From NCBI GenBank assembly GCA_011799875.1, contig CM022301.1, positions 329,052,929-329,116,928 on the forward strand: 64,000 nt of DNA. The letters run 5' to 3'. Shown one piece after another: positions 22,548 through 35,000 of the stretch (position 1 is the stretch's first letter; each line of letters opens with the position of its first letter). Both the position numbers and the translations under genes were made by a program. The DNA is from Thinopyrum elongatum. Taxonomy: Eukaryota > Streptophyta > Magnoliopsida > Poales > Poaceae. The notes beneath the pieces are model-generated. The model did not search any database, was not told the DNA's origin, and was given only the letters and a program-made list of their open reading frames with translations.

Positions 22548-25500
22548 TTATGGGTAGAACTTACGAAGATGCTCAATGTTCCATGAGTTTTGCAATTGAA
22601 TGCCATCTCCGGTCTCCAGATGGACTGCGCCAGGTCTGGTGACTCGTACTGCCCGGTAAGGGCCTTCCCACTTCGACGTGAACTTGTTTGCACCCTTGGC
22701 GGACTGAACACGCCTAAGGACAAGGTCGCCTTCCTCAAAGCTCCGGGCGTGAACCCTGCGGCTGTGATAGCGACGCAGGGCTTGCTGGTAGCGTGCAGCA
22801 CGCGTAGCAGCCCGGAGACGGTTCTCCTCAAGTAGCACAGCGTCGTCACGCCGGTGCTGTTCTTGCGCTACTTCATCGTAGGCAAGCACTCGAGGAGATC
22901 CGAATATGAGTTCCGTGGGGATAACTGCTTCTACCCCATAGACTAGGAAGAAGGGAGTCTGCCCGGTAGCTCGATTTGGTGTCGTACAGAGGGACCAAAG
23001 AACCACCGGCAGCTCATCGATCCATCGCCTACCGCACTTCTGCAGCCTATCAAAGGTTCTTGTCTTGAGACCTCGCAGCACTTCAGCGTTCGCCCTCTCA
23101 GCTTGCCCGTTGCTTCTTGGATGGGCCACAGAGGCAAATGAGACCTTGCTTCCGAGGGCATGAATGTATTGCATTAAGGTGCGGCTTGTGAATTGGGTGC
23201 CATTGTCGGTGATGATTCGGGCAGGTACCCCGAAGCGGCACACCAATCCTTTCAAGAACTTGATAGCTGACTGTGCGGTTACCTTTCTCATGGGCTCTAT
23301 TTCTGGCCACTTTGTAAACTTGTCGATTGCGACGAACAAGAATTCAAAGCCCCCGGTAGCACGGGGGAAGGGGCCCAAGATGTCGAGCCCCCAGACCAAA
23401 AATGGCCATGACAAAGGGATTGTTTGGAGAGCTTGAGCAGGCTGATGGATATTCTTGGAGTGGAACTGGCAAGCTTCACACTTGGTGACTAGCTCAATTG
23501 CGTCTTGGAGGGTAGTGGGCCAGTAGAAACCTTGCCGGAAAGCTTTTCCGACCAAGGCCCTTGATCCGATGTGGGAGCCACACATACCCTTGTGTATCTC
23601 TGCCAGCAGTTCCTTTCCTTCTTCCCGGTAAATGCACTTCAATTTCACACCGTTGGGCCTTCTTCTATATAGCGTGTCGTCAACGAACTGATACATACTG
23701 GCCCTCTGGGCTACTCTTTTAGCTTCTTCTTGTTCTTCGGGAAGTTCTCCTATTTGGAGGAAATGAATAATGTGCCACGCCCAAGTTAGAGCCTGGGGCT
23801 CGGCAACAAGGACTAGCAGCACCTCCTTGTCGATGGGAGCGCATGCCTCGACCGCAAAGACTGGTAGTTCGACGGGAGGGTGCAGCTCACTGATCGAAGG
23901 GGAGTTGTTCTCGCCAAGCTCTTTGTCGGGGGCTTCGGGAAGCTCTGCCGGGAGAGGCTTGCCGGAGTTCAATTTCCTCCTCTTGCTGGACATTGCTGCT
24001 GGGGATACGGAGGGCTGAGTCAGATGGAGAACAAAAGTCCCTGGTTCCACAGGGAGTTTTTGCGCAGCGCACTTTGACAGATGATCAGCAATGCTATTTT
24101 CCACACGGGGGACGTGCTCTGTTTGCAATCCGTCAAAGCGCTCCTCCAACTTCCTCACTTCCTCGACGTATGCCTCCATCAATGGGCTTTGATAATCCTT
24201 GTTGACTTGCCTCACCACAAGTTGTGACTCTCCACGGATGATCAGCTTCTTGATTCCCAGTTTTGTTGGAATTCTGAGCCTGGCAAGGAGCCCTTCATAC
24301 TCTGCAGTATTGTTGGTAGCCTTCTCCCGGGGGAAATGCATTTGAACGACGTACTTAAGGTGCTCCCCAGTGGGAGCAACGAGAAGCACGCCAGCTCCTG
24401 CACCTTGTAGGGAGAAGGCACCATCAAAATACAGAATCCATTCTTGGGGCGCTTCCTTGCCATGGATGACTGTCTCCAGTACTTCTTCATCAGGGGTCGG
24501 CATCCACTCCGCAATGAACTCTGCTAGTGCTCTTCTCTGAATAGTTGATGTGCTTTCAAACTTCAAACCAAAGCTGGATAACTCCGAAGCCCATTCCATG
24601 ATTCTGTCGGTGGCTTCGGGGTTTTGGAGTATGCGTTGCAAGGGGAAGCGGGTGACAACCATGATCTCGTGGGCTTGGAAGTAGTGGCACAGTTTCCTTG
24701 AGGCCATGATGAGGCCAAAAATCAACTTTTGCATGCCAGAGTACCTCGACCTAGCCCCCTGCAGCAGGGAGTTGACGAAGTACACTGGGCGCTACACCAC
24801 CTTCTTCCTTGCCGTGATCTTGGAACTGTCTCCGCTGCCTTGCTCTTCCTTGTCTTGAACTGCATCTGACTTTGCCGGGGCGGTTTCACTTTCCTCACCA
24901 GAGAGGACGGCGGTGGTGGCTACTTCTTCATCTACCTCCTGCTGTGCCACCAGCGCTGCGCTAACCACTTGATTGGTCGCTGCTAAATATAGTAGCAACG
25001 GCTCTTGTGGTTTAGGAGCGACTAAGGTGGGAACAGAGGAAAGGTAGGTCTTCAAATCTTGTAGCACAGCGTCTGCCTCTGGGGTCCACTCCACGGGCCC
25101 TGCCTTCTTCAAGATTTTGAAGAACGGCAAGGCGCATTCGGCGGACTTGGAAATGTACCTGCTCAGCGTGGTAACACATCCAGTCAAACGCCTCATGTCT
25201 TTAACTATCTTGGGTGCTTGTATCTGCTCAATAGCCTTGATCTTGTCGGGGTTGGCCTCTATCCCCTGATGTGACACGAAGAAGCCAAGTAGCTTGTCGG
25301 AAGGAACGCCAAACACACACTTCTCCGGGTTCAACTTCAAGTTGATCCTGCGCAGATTTGCAAAGGTCTCTTCCAAATCCTGAATGAGAGTCATTCTGTC
25401 CTTGGTTCTGACCACTATATCATCCATGTAGGCTTCAATATTTTTGTGCAGCTGAGACTCAAAGCCAATCTGTACTGCTCTTGCAAAAGTGGATCCAGTG

Positions 25501-26012
25501 CTCTTCAACCCGAAGGGCATCCGTACGAAACAGTACGTGCCACATGGGGTTATGAATGCGGTCTTCTCTTCATCTTCCTTGGACATGAAGATCTGGTGGT
25601 ATCCAGAGTAGGCATCCAGGAAGGAAAGCAGGTCACACCCGGAGGTGGAATCCATAATTTGGTTGATGCGCGGCAAGGGGAATGGGTCCTTCGGGCATGC
25701 TTTGTTCAGATCTGTGAAATCTATGCAAAGCCTCCATTTCCCATTCGCCTTGCGCACCACCACTGGATTTGCTAACCACATTGGATGCAATACTCCTCTG
25801 ACCAATCCAGCTGCCTCGAGTTTCTTGATCTCCTTGGTAATAAACTGCTGCTGCTCCAAAGCTTGCTTTCGGACCTTCTGCTTGACGGGCCGGGCATGTG
25901 GGCAGACAGCAAGGTGGTGCTCGATTACCTCCCTGGGAACACCGGGGATGACAGATGGTTGCCAAGCAAACACATCGACATTCGCCCGCAGGAAGGCAAC
26001 GAGCGCGCTTTC
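22548..26012 (-). pseudogene. G1 pol: RT, RNase H, integrase (one internal stop)
   Basis: A gypsy-type polyprotein in a single frame. RT (25973 to about 25100) has WRLCIDFTDLNKACPKD, LDAYSGYHQIF and the catalytic YMDD of EAYMDDIVV. RNase H (about 24480-24080) has FDGAFSLQGAGAG and NNTAEYEGLL; the third site reads RGESQLV where G2 has RGDSQLV, so a catalytic Asp is replaced by Glu. Integrase (about 23610-22960) has an HHCC finger ending CEACQF, then GLDILGPF, ITDNGTQF and NGQAERANAE. A TAG at 24792-24794 (CAG in G2) interrupts the frame before RNase H. The frame follows an in-frame TAG (26013-26015) shared with G2. Copy-and-paste replication in a cytoplasmic particle is the family role. Confidence 0.9.
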
Positions 26013-26015
26013 CTA

Positions 26016-28366
26016 TTTGTTGTCGAAGGTGGCACTGATGGTAAACGTACCATCAGCTCAAGCCAGCCCTGCCGGGACCTTCTTCAAAGCGGGTGCAGCA
26101 GCCTTGGATCTCTTGCTATTGGAACTCTCCGGCAAGTCATCAACGGGCGCAGCGCACTCCGAAGAGGTACGCTTCCCGGATTCCTTGCTGGCATCCTTGC
26201 TGGCTTTCTTCTTTTTCTTACTTTCCTTGGCGGGAGCAGTGGCTTCTGCGGCCTCTGCAGCGACTGCTTCCCGGTACATCTTGTCCACGCATATGATTGT
26301 GTCTTTCTTGTCTGATGGAATGGAAATGACGCCCATTGGCCCTGGCATCTTCAAAGTGTTGTAGGCATAGTGGGATGCCGCCATGAATTTGGCCAGGGCA
26401 GGGCGACCAAGGATTCCATTGTACGGCACGGGGAGGTCAAACACATCAAACACGATCTTCTCAGTCCGGTAGTTTAACTCCCCCCCTGAATGTTACCGGC
26501 AGTGTGATCTTCCCCTTAGGACGACTCCTACCGGAGTTCATCCCTTGGAACGTACCAGTAACCTTGAGCTCTTCATCTGCTATCTGGAGTTTGCTGATGA
26601 CCTTCGGAGAAATCAGATTCAACCCGGCCCCGCCGTCAACCAACATCTTTGTGACCTTGAGGTTGCGGATCATTGGTGAAACCAACAACGGCAAACACCC
26701 TACTGCAGTAGTGCGGTCAGGGTGATCCTCCTCATCAAAGATGATGGGCGTGCGGGACCACTTGAGCAGTTTCCGAGAGTCTGCCGCTGGCTCCATGGCA
26801 TTGACCTCACGCGCCCACTTTTTAAGTTGGCGGTGAGAGGAGTGCAAATATGCACCCCCGTCAATGCATAGGGCGTTAGTGGCTTTCTGGAACTCCTGCT
26901 CGCTGGTTTCCTCTTCATCTCCTTTGTCACTCTCGTCCTCGCAATCCTTCCTCTCACGGCCTTTGGCGGGTTTCCCCTGATACTGAGGAGCCTTGCCGGG
27001 GCGACCTGTTCTGCCGCCTCGGCCCTTCCCGCCTGCACCATCCTGGTCTTTCTCCTTATCACGCTTCTTGTACTCAGCCCTCTGCTTCTTGATGAGTTGC
27101 TCAACCTGATGACACTCCTGAAGATCATGGCCCTTGGTCCGATGGATCTTGCAGTACGGCCCATCACCCTTCCCAGCCTTCTCGACAGCCGCGGCTTCCC
27201 GGCAATTAGTGCACGTGGTAGCTTCCTTGCCGGGGACCTCGGTCTTGGCCTTCTTGCCGGTACTAGGTGCACTCGATCCTTCAACGGTCATCACCGCTTT
27301 ATCCTTGCACTTCTTGTTGTGCTTCTTGTTCTTCTTCTTCTGGTTGGTGGCGTCATCGTCGTCGTCCTCTGAGTCGATGTCGACACCATCTTCTTCACCG
27401 GGGAGTCGTCTCCCCTCTTCTACTCGGGCACACTTATCCACCAGAGTGTATAGCTCATTCACAGTCTTGGGCAACCGATAGTTCATTTTAGAATGTATCC
27501 GACGGTTGTGCACGTTGGACTGGAATGCGGCTATCACAGCTGCCGGGTGGATGTCTGGAATATTTCTGTGCACCCGGCAGAACCTCTGCATGTACTTCCG
27601 CAGACTCTCTCCTTCCTTCTGTGGAAGGAGCTGCAAGTCACTGGGCCGCCCTGGTTCTTGATGGCCACCCGTGAAGGCGCCAACAAACTCATGGCACAGG
27701 TCAGTCCAGGTCGAGATGGAATTCTCTAGCAAGTGCATCAGCCAAGACCTCACATTTGGCTTGAGTGCCAAAGGGAAGTAGTTGGCGAACACCTTCTCGT
27801 CTCTTCCCCCGGCAGCTTGAACAACGATGGTGTAGATGCTCAAGAACTCTACCGGGTTCAATCTTCCATCGTACTTCTCTGGTATTTCTAGCTTGAACGT
27901 GCGAGCAGATGGCCAACGGACTTGCCGCAGCTCGCGAGTGAAGGCGGGGCACCCAACCTCAAAAGGTAGGTACCCAACTTCACCAGGCGTGGGCTCATCG
28001 ACATCGGGGCCATTGCGCCTATCATACTGGCGTTGGGTTTCGCGGCGTCGTTCGATGGTGACGCGCGTGTCTTCCCTCCGCCTGTCTTCCAGGACTTGCC
28101 GCTGGTCTTGTCATGCTCGAGGATCAGACGAAGCCATCGATACATCGTCGGGTTCTTGGTCTTGTGGCTCTGGCTGCGGCCCCTGCGCTGGCTACCACAG
28201 AGGGGATTGCACCATGGGGGTGGCCCCTTCGGTACGGCCAGCGGCTTGGGCCGTTGTCGCCGCCTGCGGAGGCCGTGACGGGCCCGCTCGCTGTGATCCT
28301 CCCGCCTCGGCGAAACCAATCAGGATCTGAATGGTGGCTCTCCACTCATCCATCTGATAGGCCGCC
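26016..28366 (-). pseudogene. G1 gag (C-terminal part) and aspartic protease
   Basis: Gag capsid sequence runs from about 27960 (RTFKLEIPEKYDG, then FVGAFTGGHQEPGR) through an acidic/lysine linker to a zinc-finger-like CKIHRTKGHDLQEC near 27120. The protease active site is MLVDGGAGLNLIS near 26640, with DGG in place of the common DSG. A seven-G run on the minus strand at about 26479-26485 shifts the frame relative to the downstream part (26453-26058), and TGA at 26058-26060 ends that part. A further TGA lies near 28112. Gag is split from its N-terminus by insertion of A1 at 28366/28367 (TSD CCGCC). Confidence 0.85.
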
Positions 28367-29884
28367 TGATGACCCACAAGTATAGGGGATCAATTGTAGT
28401 CCTTTCGATAAGTAAGAGTGTCGAACCCAACGAGGAGCAGAAGGAAATGACAAGCGGTTTTCAGCAAGGTAATGTCTCCAAGCACTGAAATTATAAGTAA
28501 CGAGTAGTTTGGTAGCAAGATAATTTGTAACAAGCAAGTAACGGTAATGGTAATAAAAGTGCAGCAAGGTAGCCCAATCCTTTTGAGGCAAAGGACAGGC
28601 CAAAACGGTCTCTTATGATAAGCAAAGCGTTCTTGAGGGTACACGGGGATTTCATCTAGTCACTTTCATCATGTTGGTTTGATTTGTGTTTGCTACTTTG
28701 ATAATTTGACATGTGGGTGGACCGGTGCTTAGGTGATGTTCTTACTTGAACAAACCTCCTACTTATGATTAACCCCCTCGCAAGCATCCTCAACTACGAG
28801 AAAAGTATTAAGAATAAATCTAACCATAGCATTAAACTTTTGGATCCAAATCAATCCCTTACGGAATAACGCATAAACTAGGGTTTAAGCTTCTGTCACT
28901 CTCGCAACCCATCATCTAATAACTACTCCACAATGCATTCCCTTAGGCCCAAATATGGTGAAGTGTCATGTAGTCGACATTCACATGACACCACTAAGGG
29001 AATCACAACATACATATCATCAAAATATCGAACACATATCAAGTTCACATGATTACTTGCAACAAGATTTCTCCCGTGACCTCAAGAACAAAAGTAACTA
29101 CTCACAAATGATAAACATGCTCAAGATCAGAGGGGTATTAAATAGCATAATGGATCTGAACATATTATCTTCCACCAAATAAACCATAAAGTAATCAACT
29201 ACAAGATGTAATCAACACTACTAGTCACCCACAAGTACCAATCTATAGTTCTGGTACAAAGATTGAACACAAGAGATGAACTAGGGTTTGAGAGGAGATG
29301 GTGCTGTTGAAGATGTTGATGGAGATTGCCCTCCCCAAGATGGGAGAGTTGTTGGTGATGATGATGACGATGATTTCCCCCTCCAGGAGGGAAGTTCCCC
29401 CGGCGGAATCGCTCCGCCAGAGGGCAAAAGTGCTCCTGCCCAAGTTCCGCCTCGAGACGGTGGCGCTTCGTCCCGAAAGTCCTCTCCTTATTTTTTCTAG
29501 GTCAAAATGACTTATATACCAGAAGAGGGGCACCGGAGGTGGGCCGAGGAGGGCACAACCCACCCTGGCGCGCCTGGGCTCCCTGGCGCGCCCAGGTGGG
29601 TTGTGCCCACCTGGTGGGCCCCCTCTAGTAATTATTTGCTCCAATAATTCTTATTTATTCCATAAAAATTCCTCATGAAGTTTCAGCTCATTTGGAGTTG
29701 TGCAGAATAGGTAGCCTGACGTAGCTTTTTCAGGTCTAGATTTCCATCTGCCGGAATTCTCCCTCTTTGTGTGAACCTTGCATATTATGAGAGAAAAGGC
29801 ATTAGAATTACTCCAAAAAGCATTATTATGCCTAAAAACATCATAAAGAACAGTAGGAAAACATGATGCAAAATGGACGTATCA
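28367..29884 (-). repeat. A1 3' LTR-like copy, flanked by perfect CCGCC
   Basis: This copy has the same length and almost the same sequence as 36894-38411. Both immediate flanks read CCGCC, so taken alone it looks like a solo LTR. It contains a hairpin (29551-29608) and, on the minus strand, a TATA-like TATATAAG near 29514. The acidic open frame at 29288-29510 is LTR noise. Confidence 0.9.
29510..29608 (-). promoter_or_regulatory. LTR U3 hairpin and TATA box of A1
   Basis: Perfect 14-bp arms GGGCACAACCCACC (29551-29564) and GGTGGGTTGTGCCC (29595-29608) enclose GGCGCGCC-containing sequence; TATATAAG follows on the minus strand near 29514. The same structure is in the right LTR (about 38078-38135). 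Confidence 0.6.
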
Positions 29885-30189
29885 CCGCCGGCGCCATGGC
29901 CTCCGAAGCAGTGCTCGGCATAGACGACGACGTAGACCGCAATGTCGCCTGGCTTCTGACGGTGCCGGTAGTGGCAGCGCCATGCTCTCGTGGCCGTGAG
30001 CCAGTCGCCAGGGTGGCGTGGTGACGAGATGGATGTGCTTGGGGATCGGTGGCTCCATTCGGCTCATCGGCTTGATCAGCCCGTCCCGGGGGTGGCGCGT
30101 GCCCTGCGGCCGCACCTGCAGCGGGGGTGGCCGGAGGGTTGCGGTTCGCTCCAGGGCGAGTGCCACCGCTGTGGCTGCGTCCTTCGGTG
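29885..30189 (-). pseudogene. Displaced fragment of G1 gag inside A1
   Basis: The sequence (GCCATGGCCTCCGAAGCAGTG and following) duplicates the G1 gag N-terminal region at 38443-38743 with scattered differences and a deletion of about 30 bp near its left end. It stops abruptly at 30189/30190, where A1 internal sequence begins. It should not be here in a normal insertion. Confidence 0.8.
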
Positions 30190-31200
30190 GGAATAGAGAG
30201 AAGAACTTTGACTCTTGCATAAAAGTAAATACATAAAAGTAAAAGATAGACCCTTCGCAGAGGGAAGCAGAGGTTGTCATGCGCTTATTTGTTTGTATGC
30301 TCAATCCCTTAATGCAAAAGAACATCACATTATATTGCCCCTTATGATAGCAACCTTTATTATGCAGTCTGTCGCTTTTATTCTTTGCCATCACAAGTTC
30401 ATACAACGCTCAATTTTCTCTTACACTAAATGATCCAACACTTTTAGAAGCAATTTTTATTGCCTTTTTGCACCGATGACAACTTACTTGAAGGATCTTA
30501 CTCAATCCATAGGTAGGTATGGTGGACTCTCAAAATAAGATGTGGGTTTAAGGGTTTTTGGATGCACAAGTAGTATCTCTACTTAGTGCGGAATTTTTGG
30601 CTAGCAAAGATGGGGGGCAAGCACCACATGTTAAAGGACCTATGACAATTTAACTTCTATGTGAATATGAACAAACATAAATCATTACGTTGTCTTCCTT
30701 GTCCAACGTCAACAATTTTGGCATATAATATTTTGATGGGGGCTCACAATCACAAAAGATGTCCAAGATAGTATATTTGCATGTGAATCTTCTCTTCCCG
30801 TATTAATTCTTTCATGAATTGCATCATTGACCAATGCTATGTTTGTCAATCTCCAATAAAATTTTCTACTTATACTCTTCCTTATGTGATGTCATTACTT
30901 AACATAAGATTAGCATATGATCTTTTTCATTTATTTCTTTTATTTTTATTGATCATGAAAGTAAAGAAAACAAAACTCAAACTAAACTTTATTATATATC
31001 TCACACACGATTACAAAGATAGACCACTAAGCAAACACTCGAAAAGAAAGGACCGAACTAAACTTTTATTCATCTAAAGCAAAAGATAACTATGGATCAA
31101 ACTAAGATAAGTAAAGGAAAAAGATAGTGGAGGTGATACGATACCGGGGCACCTCCCCCAAGCTTGGCACAAGCCAAGGGGAGTGCCCATACCCGATTAC
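30190..31200 (-). other. A1 3' non-coding region; no gene seen
   Basis: This AT-rich sequence matches, in reverse complement, the 1900-2400 region of the window. Near 31148-31185 there is an AAGCTTGG-containing hairpin motif related to those at 211 and 1303. Confidence 0.65.
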
Positions 31201-31722
31201 TCAATTTTCTTTTGTTGATGAAGGAGTTGGTGGTGATGAAGCAATGGCAATCTTATCCTCGGGTTTCCATGTCAAGGACTCACCATCATAAGAGGAGGAG
31301 TGAGTCTCACGGGTCCTGCAACTGGCAGCCAAACTCATACCTTTAAACCTCACCTCATATTCAAAGACTTGGTTTTGGAGATCATAGATCTGGCTTTGGA
31401 GGAAGTTGATTTGCTCGTTGAAGGTGAAGATGATGTCCTTCATGGACTTGCCATCCACCTTGAGATCACGGGTGTAATCCGCGATCATGAGGTGATTGGC
31501 ATTGAGTCCACGTTCTACCATCCCGTTGCACCAGAAGACTTCCTGCTCCATAGCTTCAAGCCTAGCCTCCACGGATCCCATCCCCTTGGGGCCTTGCACA
31601 TCACGGATGTGCAGCACCCCCTCATGCATCTGGATAGCCTGAGGGTGCTACATCACCTCCCGCAAATATGGGTTGATGACGTTCTTGAAGAACTTGTCCT
31701 TGGAGGAGCTTGAAGCGGCCAT
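31201..31722 (-). pseudogene. A1 accessory frame with coiled coil, one stop
   Basis: The start is an ATG at 31722 (MAASSSSKDKFFKNV). After a TAG at 31650-31648 the frame continues to 31201, about 173 residues. The middle (VEARLEAMEQEVF and FNEQINFLQSQIYDLQNQVF) has heptad spacing of hydrophobic residues, suggesting a coiled coil. No signal peptide or membrane segment is visible. It lies after integrase, in the place where Athila elements may carry an env-like gene, and in the same direction as pol. The role is unknown. Confidence 0.6.
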
Positions 31723-32059
31723 GGTGGATTGGATCTGTCAGAAAACAGCAAGGAAAAGAAAACAGAAGATTTCTCTGTGATACGGTGGTCAATAGGTTCG
31801 GGGGGTATATAAAGATTTTTTATCTTGGGAAACAAGCAAATGAAAGAAAAACGGAGTCCGGAAGGTACCCGAGGTGGGCACAACCCACCTAGGCGCGCCT
31901 GGCAAGCCAGGCGCGCCCTGGTGTCTTGTGCCCACCAAGGGTGCCTTCCTAGTTGTTTCTTATTTTCCTAATTTTTGTTATATTTCAAAACGGATAGAAA
32001 ATATTTTTGCGGATTTTTCGGAGTCCGTTTACTTACCGTATCACATACCTCCTTTTTTT
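31723..32059 (-). other. Spacer between A1 pol and the accessory frame
   Basis: No gene is visible. A GC-rich inverted repeat with arms GGTGGGCACAACCCACC-like and TTGTGCCCACC (about 31875-31942) resembles the LTR U3 hairpin, which suggests that a promoter-like piece was copied here. Confidence 0.5.
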
Positions 32060-35000
32060 TCACGATTCTGGAGTGTTTCGGAAGGTTTCCTTTATGTGTT
32101 CTTCCGGTGTCATGGTTTGGATAATATTGCTTTCAATGTTAATGGGCGTACCTGAGATATAATGTTTTATTCTTTGCCCATTGACAACCTTCGGGTTAGT
32201 ACCTTCGGCATTATTTATCTTGATGGCTCCGGATCGATAAACCTCCTCAATAACATAAGGTCCTTCCCATTTGGAGAGGAGTTTTCCTGCAAAGAATCTG
32301 AAACGGGAGTTGTACAAAAGAACATATTCTCCAACTTTGAACTCACGCTTTTGGATTCTTTTGTCATGCCATCTTTTAACTTTTTCTTTAAATAACTTGG
32401 CATTTTCATAGGCTTGGGTTCTCCATTCATCTAGTGAGCTAATATCAAATAACCTCTTTTCACCGGCAAGTTTGAAATCATAGTTGAGTTCTTTAATTGC
32501 CCAATATGCTTTATGTTCTAACTCAAGAGGCAAATGACAAGCTTTTCCATAAACCATTTTATACGGAGACATACCCATAGGATTTTTATATGCTATTCTA
32601 TAAGCCCAAAGTGCATCGTCTAACTTCTTAGACCAATTCTTTCGGGGCCTATTGACAGTTTTTTGTAATATTAATTTAATTTCTCTATTGCTAAGTTCAA
32701 CTTGACCACTAGACTGAAGATGATAAGGTGATGCAATTCTATGGTTAACATCATATTTAGCAAGCATTTTACGGAAAGCACCATGAATAAAATGTGAACC
32801 ACCATCAGTCAATAAATATCTAGGGACTCCAAACCTTGGGAAAATGACTTCCTTAAGCATTTTAATAGAGGTGTTGTGATCAGCACTACTAGTTGGAATA
32901 GCTTCTACCCACTTAGTAACATAATCAACAGCAACCAAAATATGTGTATACCCATTAGAGGAAGGAAAAGGTCTCATGTAATCAAATCCCCAAATATCAA
33001 ATGGTTCAACAGCAAGAGAATAATTCATAGGCATTTCCTGACGCTTACCAATATTACCAATTCTTTGACATTCATCACAAGATAAAACAAACTTACGGGC
33101 ATCCTTGAAGAGAGTAGGCCAATAAAAACCAGATTGCAATACCTTGTGAGCAGTTCTCTCTCCCGCATGATGTCCTCCATAAGCTTCGGAGTGACATTTC
33201 CGTAGGATTTGTCCCTGTTCATGCTCAGGTACACAACATCTATTAATACCATATACTCCTTCTTTATAAAGATGTGGGTCATCCCAAAAGTAATGTCTTA
33301 AATCATAGAAGAATTTTTTCTTTTGTTGGTATGTGGAGCTAGGTGGTATATATTTAGCAACAATATAATTGGCATAGTCAGCATACCAAGGAGTGTTATG
33401 AGAAACATTTATTGCAGCTAATTGTTCATCAGGAAAACTATCATTAATAGGTTGTGGGTCATCAAGAATATTTTCTAACCTTGACAAGTTATTAGCCACG
33501 GGGTTCTCAGCTCCCTTTCTATCAATGATATGTAAATCAAATTCTTGTAGAAAAAGAACCCACCTAATGAGTCTAGGTTTAGCATCCTTATTTTCCATAA
33601 GATATTTTATAGCAGCATGATCGGTGTGAACAGTCACTTTAGAATCAACAATGTAAGATCTAAATTTATCACAAGCAAACACCACTGCTAAGAATTCCTT
33701 TTCAGTAGTAGCATAATTTCGTTCAGCACAGTCCAGAGTTTTACTAGCATAATGAATAACATTTAATTTCTTATCGACTCTTTATCCTAGAACAGCACCA
33801 ACAGCATAATCACTAGCATCACACATAATTTCAAAAGGCAAGTTCCAATCAGGTGGTTGAACAATAGGTGCAGAAATCAAGGCTTTCTTAAGTGTTTCAA
33901 AGGCTTCAACACAATCATCATCAAAAACAAATGGAACATCCTTTTGTAAAAGATTTGTAAGAGGCCTAGAAATTTTAGAGAAGTCTTTAATAAACCTCCT
34001 ATAGAAACTAGCATGACCGAGGAAACTACGAATACCTTTGATATCTTTAGGGCATGGCATTTTCTCAATTGCATCAACTTTAGCTTTATCCACCTCAATA
34101 CCTCGTTCAGAAATTTTATGTCCCAAGACAATACCTTCATTAACCATAAAGTGGCACTTCTCCCAATTCAAGACGAGATTAGTTTGCTCACATCTCTGCA
34201 AAACTCAATCAAGGTTGCTCAAGCAAGCATCAAAAGAAGTTCCGTAAACGGAAAAATCATCCATGAAAACCTCAACAATCTTTTCACAAAAGTCAGAGAA
34301 TATAGCAGTCATACATCTTTGAAAGGTAGCAGGTGCATTGCATAAACCAAAAGGCATACGTCTATAAGCATTAGTTCCAAAAGGGCAAGTAAAGGTGGTT
34401 TTCTCTTGATCAGGTTGTGAGACAGGTATTTGAGAAAAAACGGAATATCCATCAAGAAAGCAAAAATGTGTGTGCTTTGATAGTATTTCTAACATTTGAT
34501 CAATAAAAGGCAGAGGGTAATGATATTTTCTAGTAGCTTTATTTAGTTTTCTAAAATCAATTACCATTCTGTAGCCAATGATAATTCTTTGTGGAATAAG
34601 TTCGTTCTTATCATTAGGAACAACGGTAATACCGCCCTTTTTAGGGACACAATGAACGGGACTTACCCATCTACTATCAGCTATGGGATAGATTATACCT
34701 GGTTCCAGAAGCTTCAGTATTTCTGTTCTTACCACTTCTTTCATTTTAGGATTTAAACGCCGTTGGTGATCAACAACGGGTTTAGCATCAGGCTCCATAT
34801 TAATTTTATGCTGACAGAGAGTGGGACTAATGCCCTTTAAATCATCAAGAGTATATCCAATGGCAGCTCAGTGCTTCTTCAGAACCTTCAATAATCTTTC
34901 TTCTTCATGTTCTGAAAGGTTAGCACTAATAATAACAGGATAAATCTTTTTCTCATCAAGATAAGCATATTTCAAAGTGTTTGGCAATTGTTTTAATTCA

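Noticed and set aside
26700..27284. 194-aa Arg/Pro-rich frame on the minus strand
   Set aside because: Shadow of G1 gag in another register.
27493..28330. Plus-strand frames opposite G1 gag
   Set aside because: They are complements of the gag coding sequence with no domain, start context or conservation in G2.
29288..29510. Acidic open frame (also 37815-38027)
   Set aside because: It is present in both A1 LTRs only because LTRs are identical; no domain and no start context.
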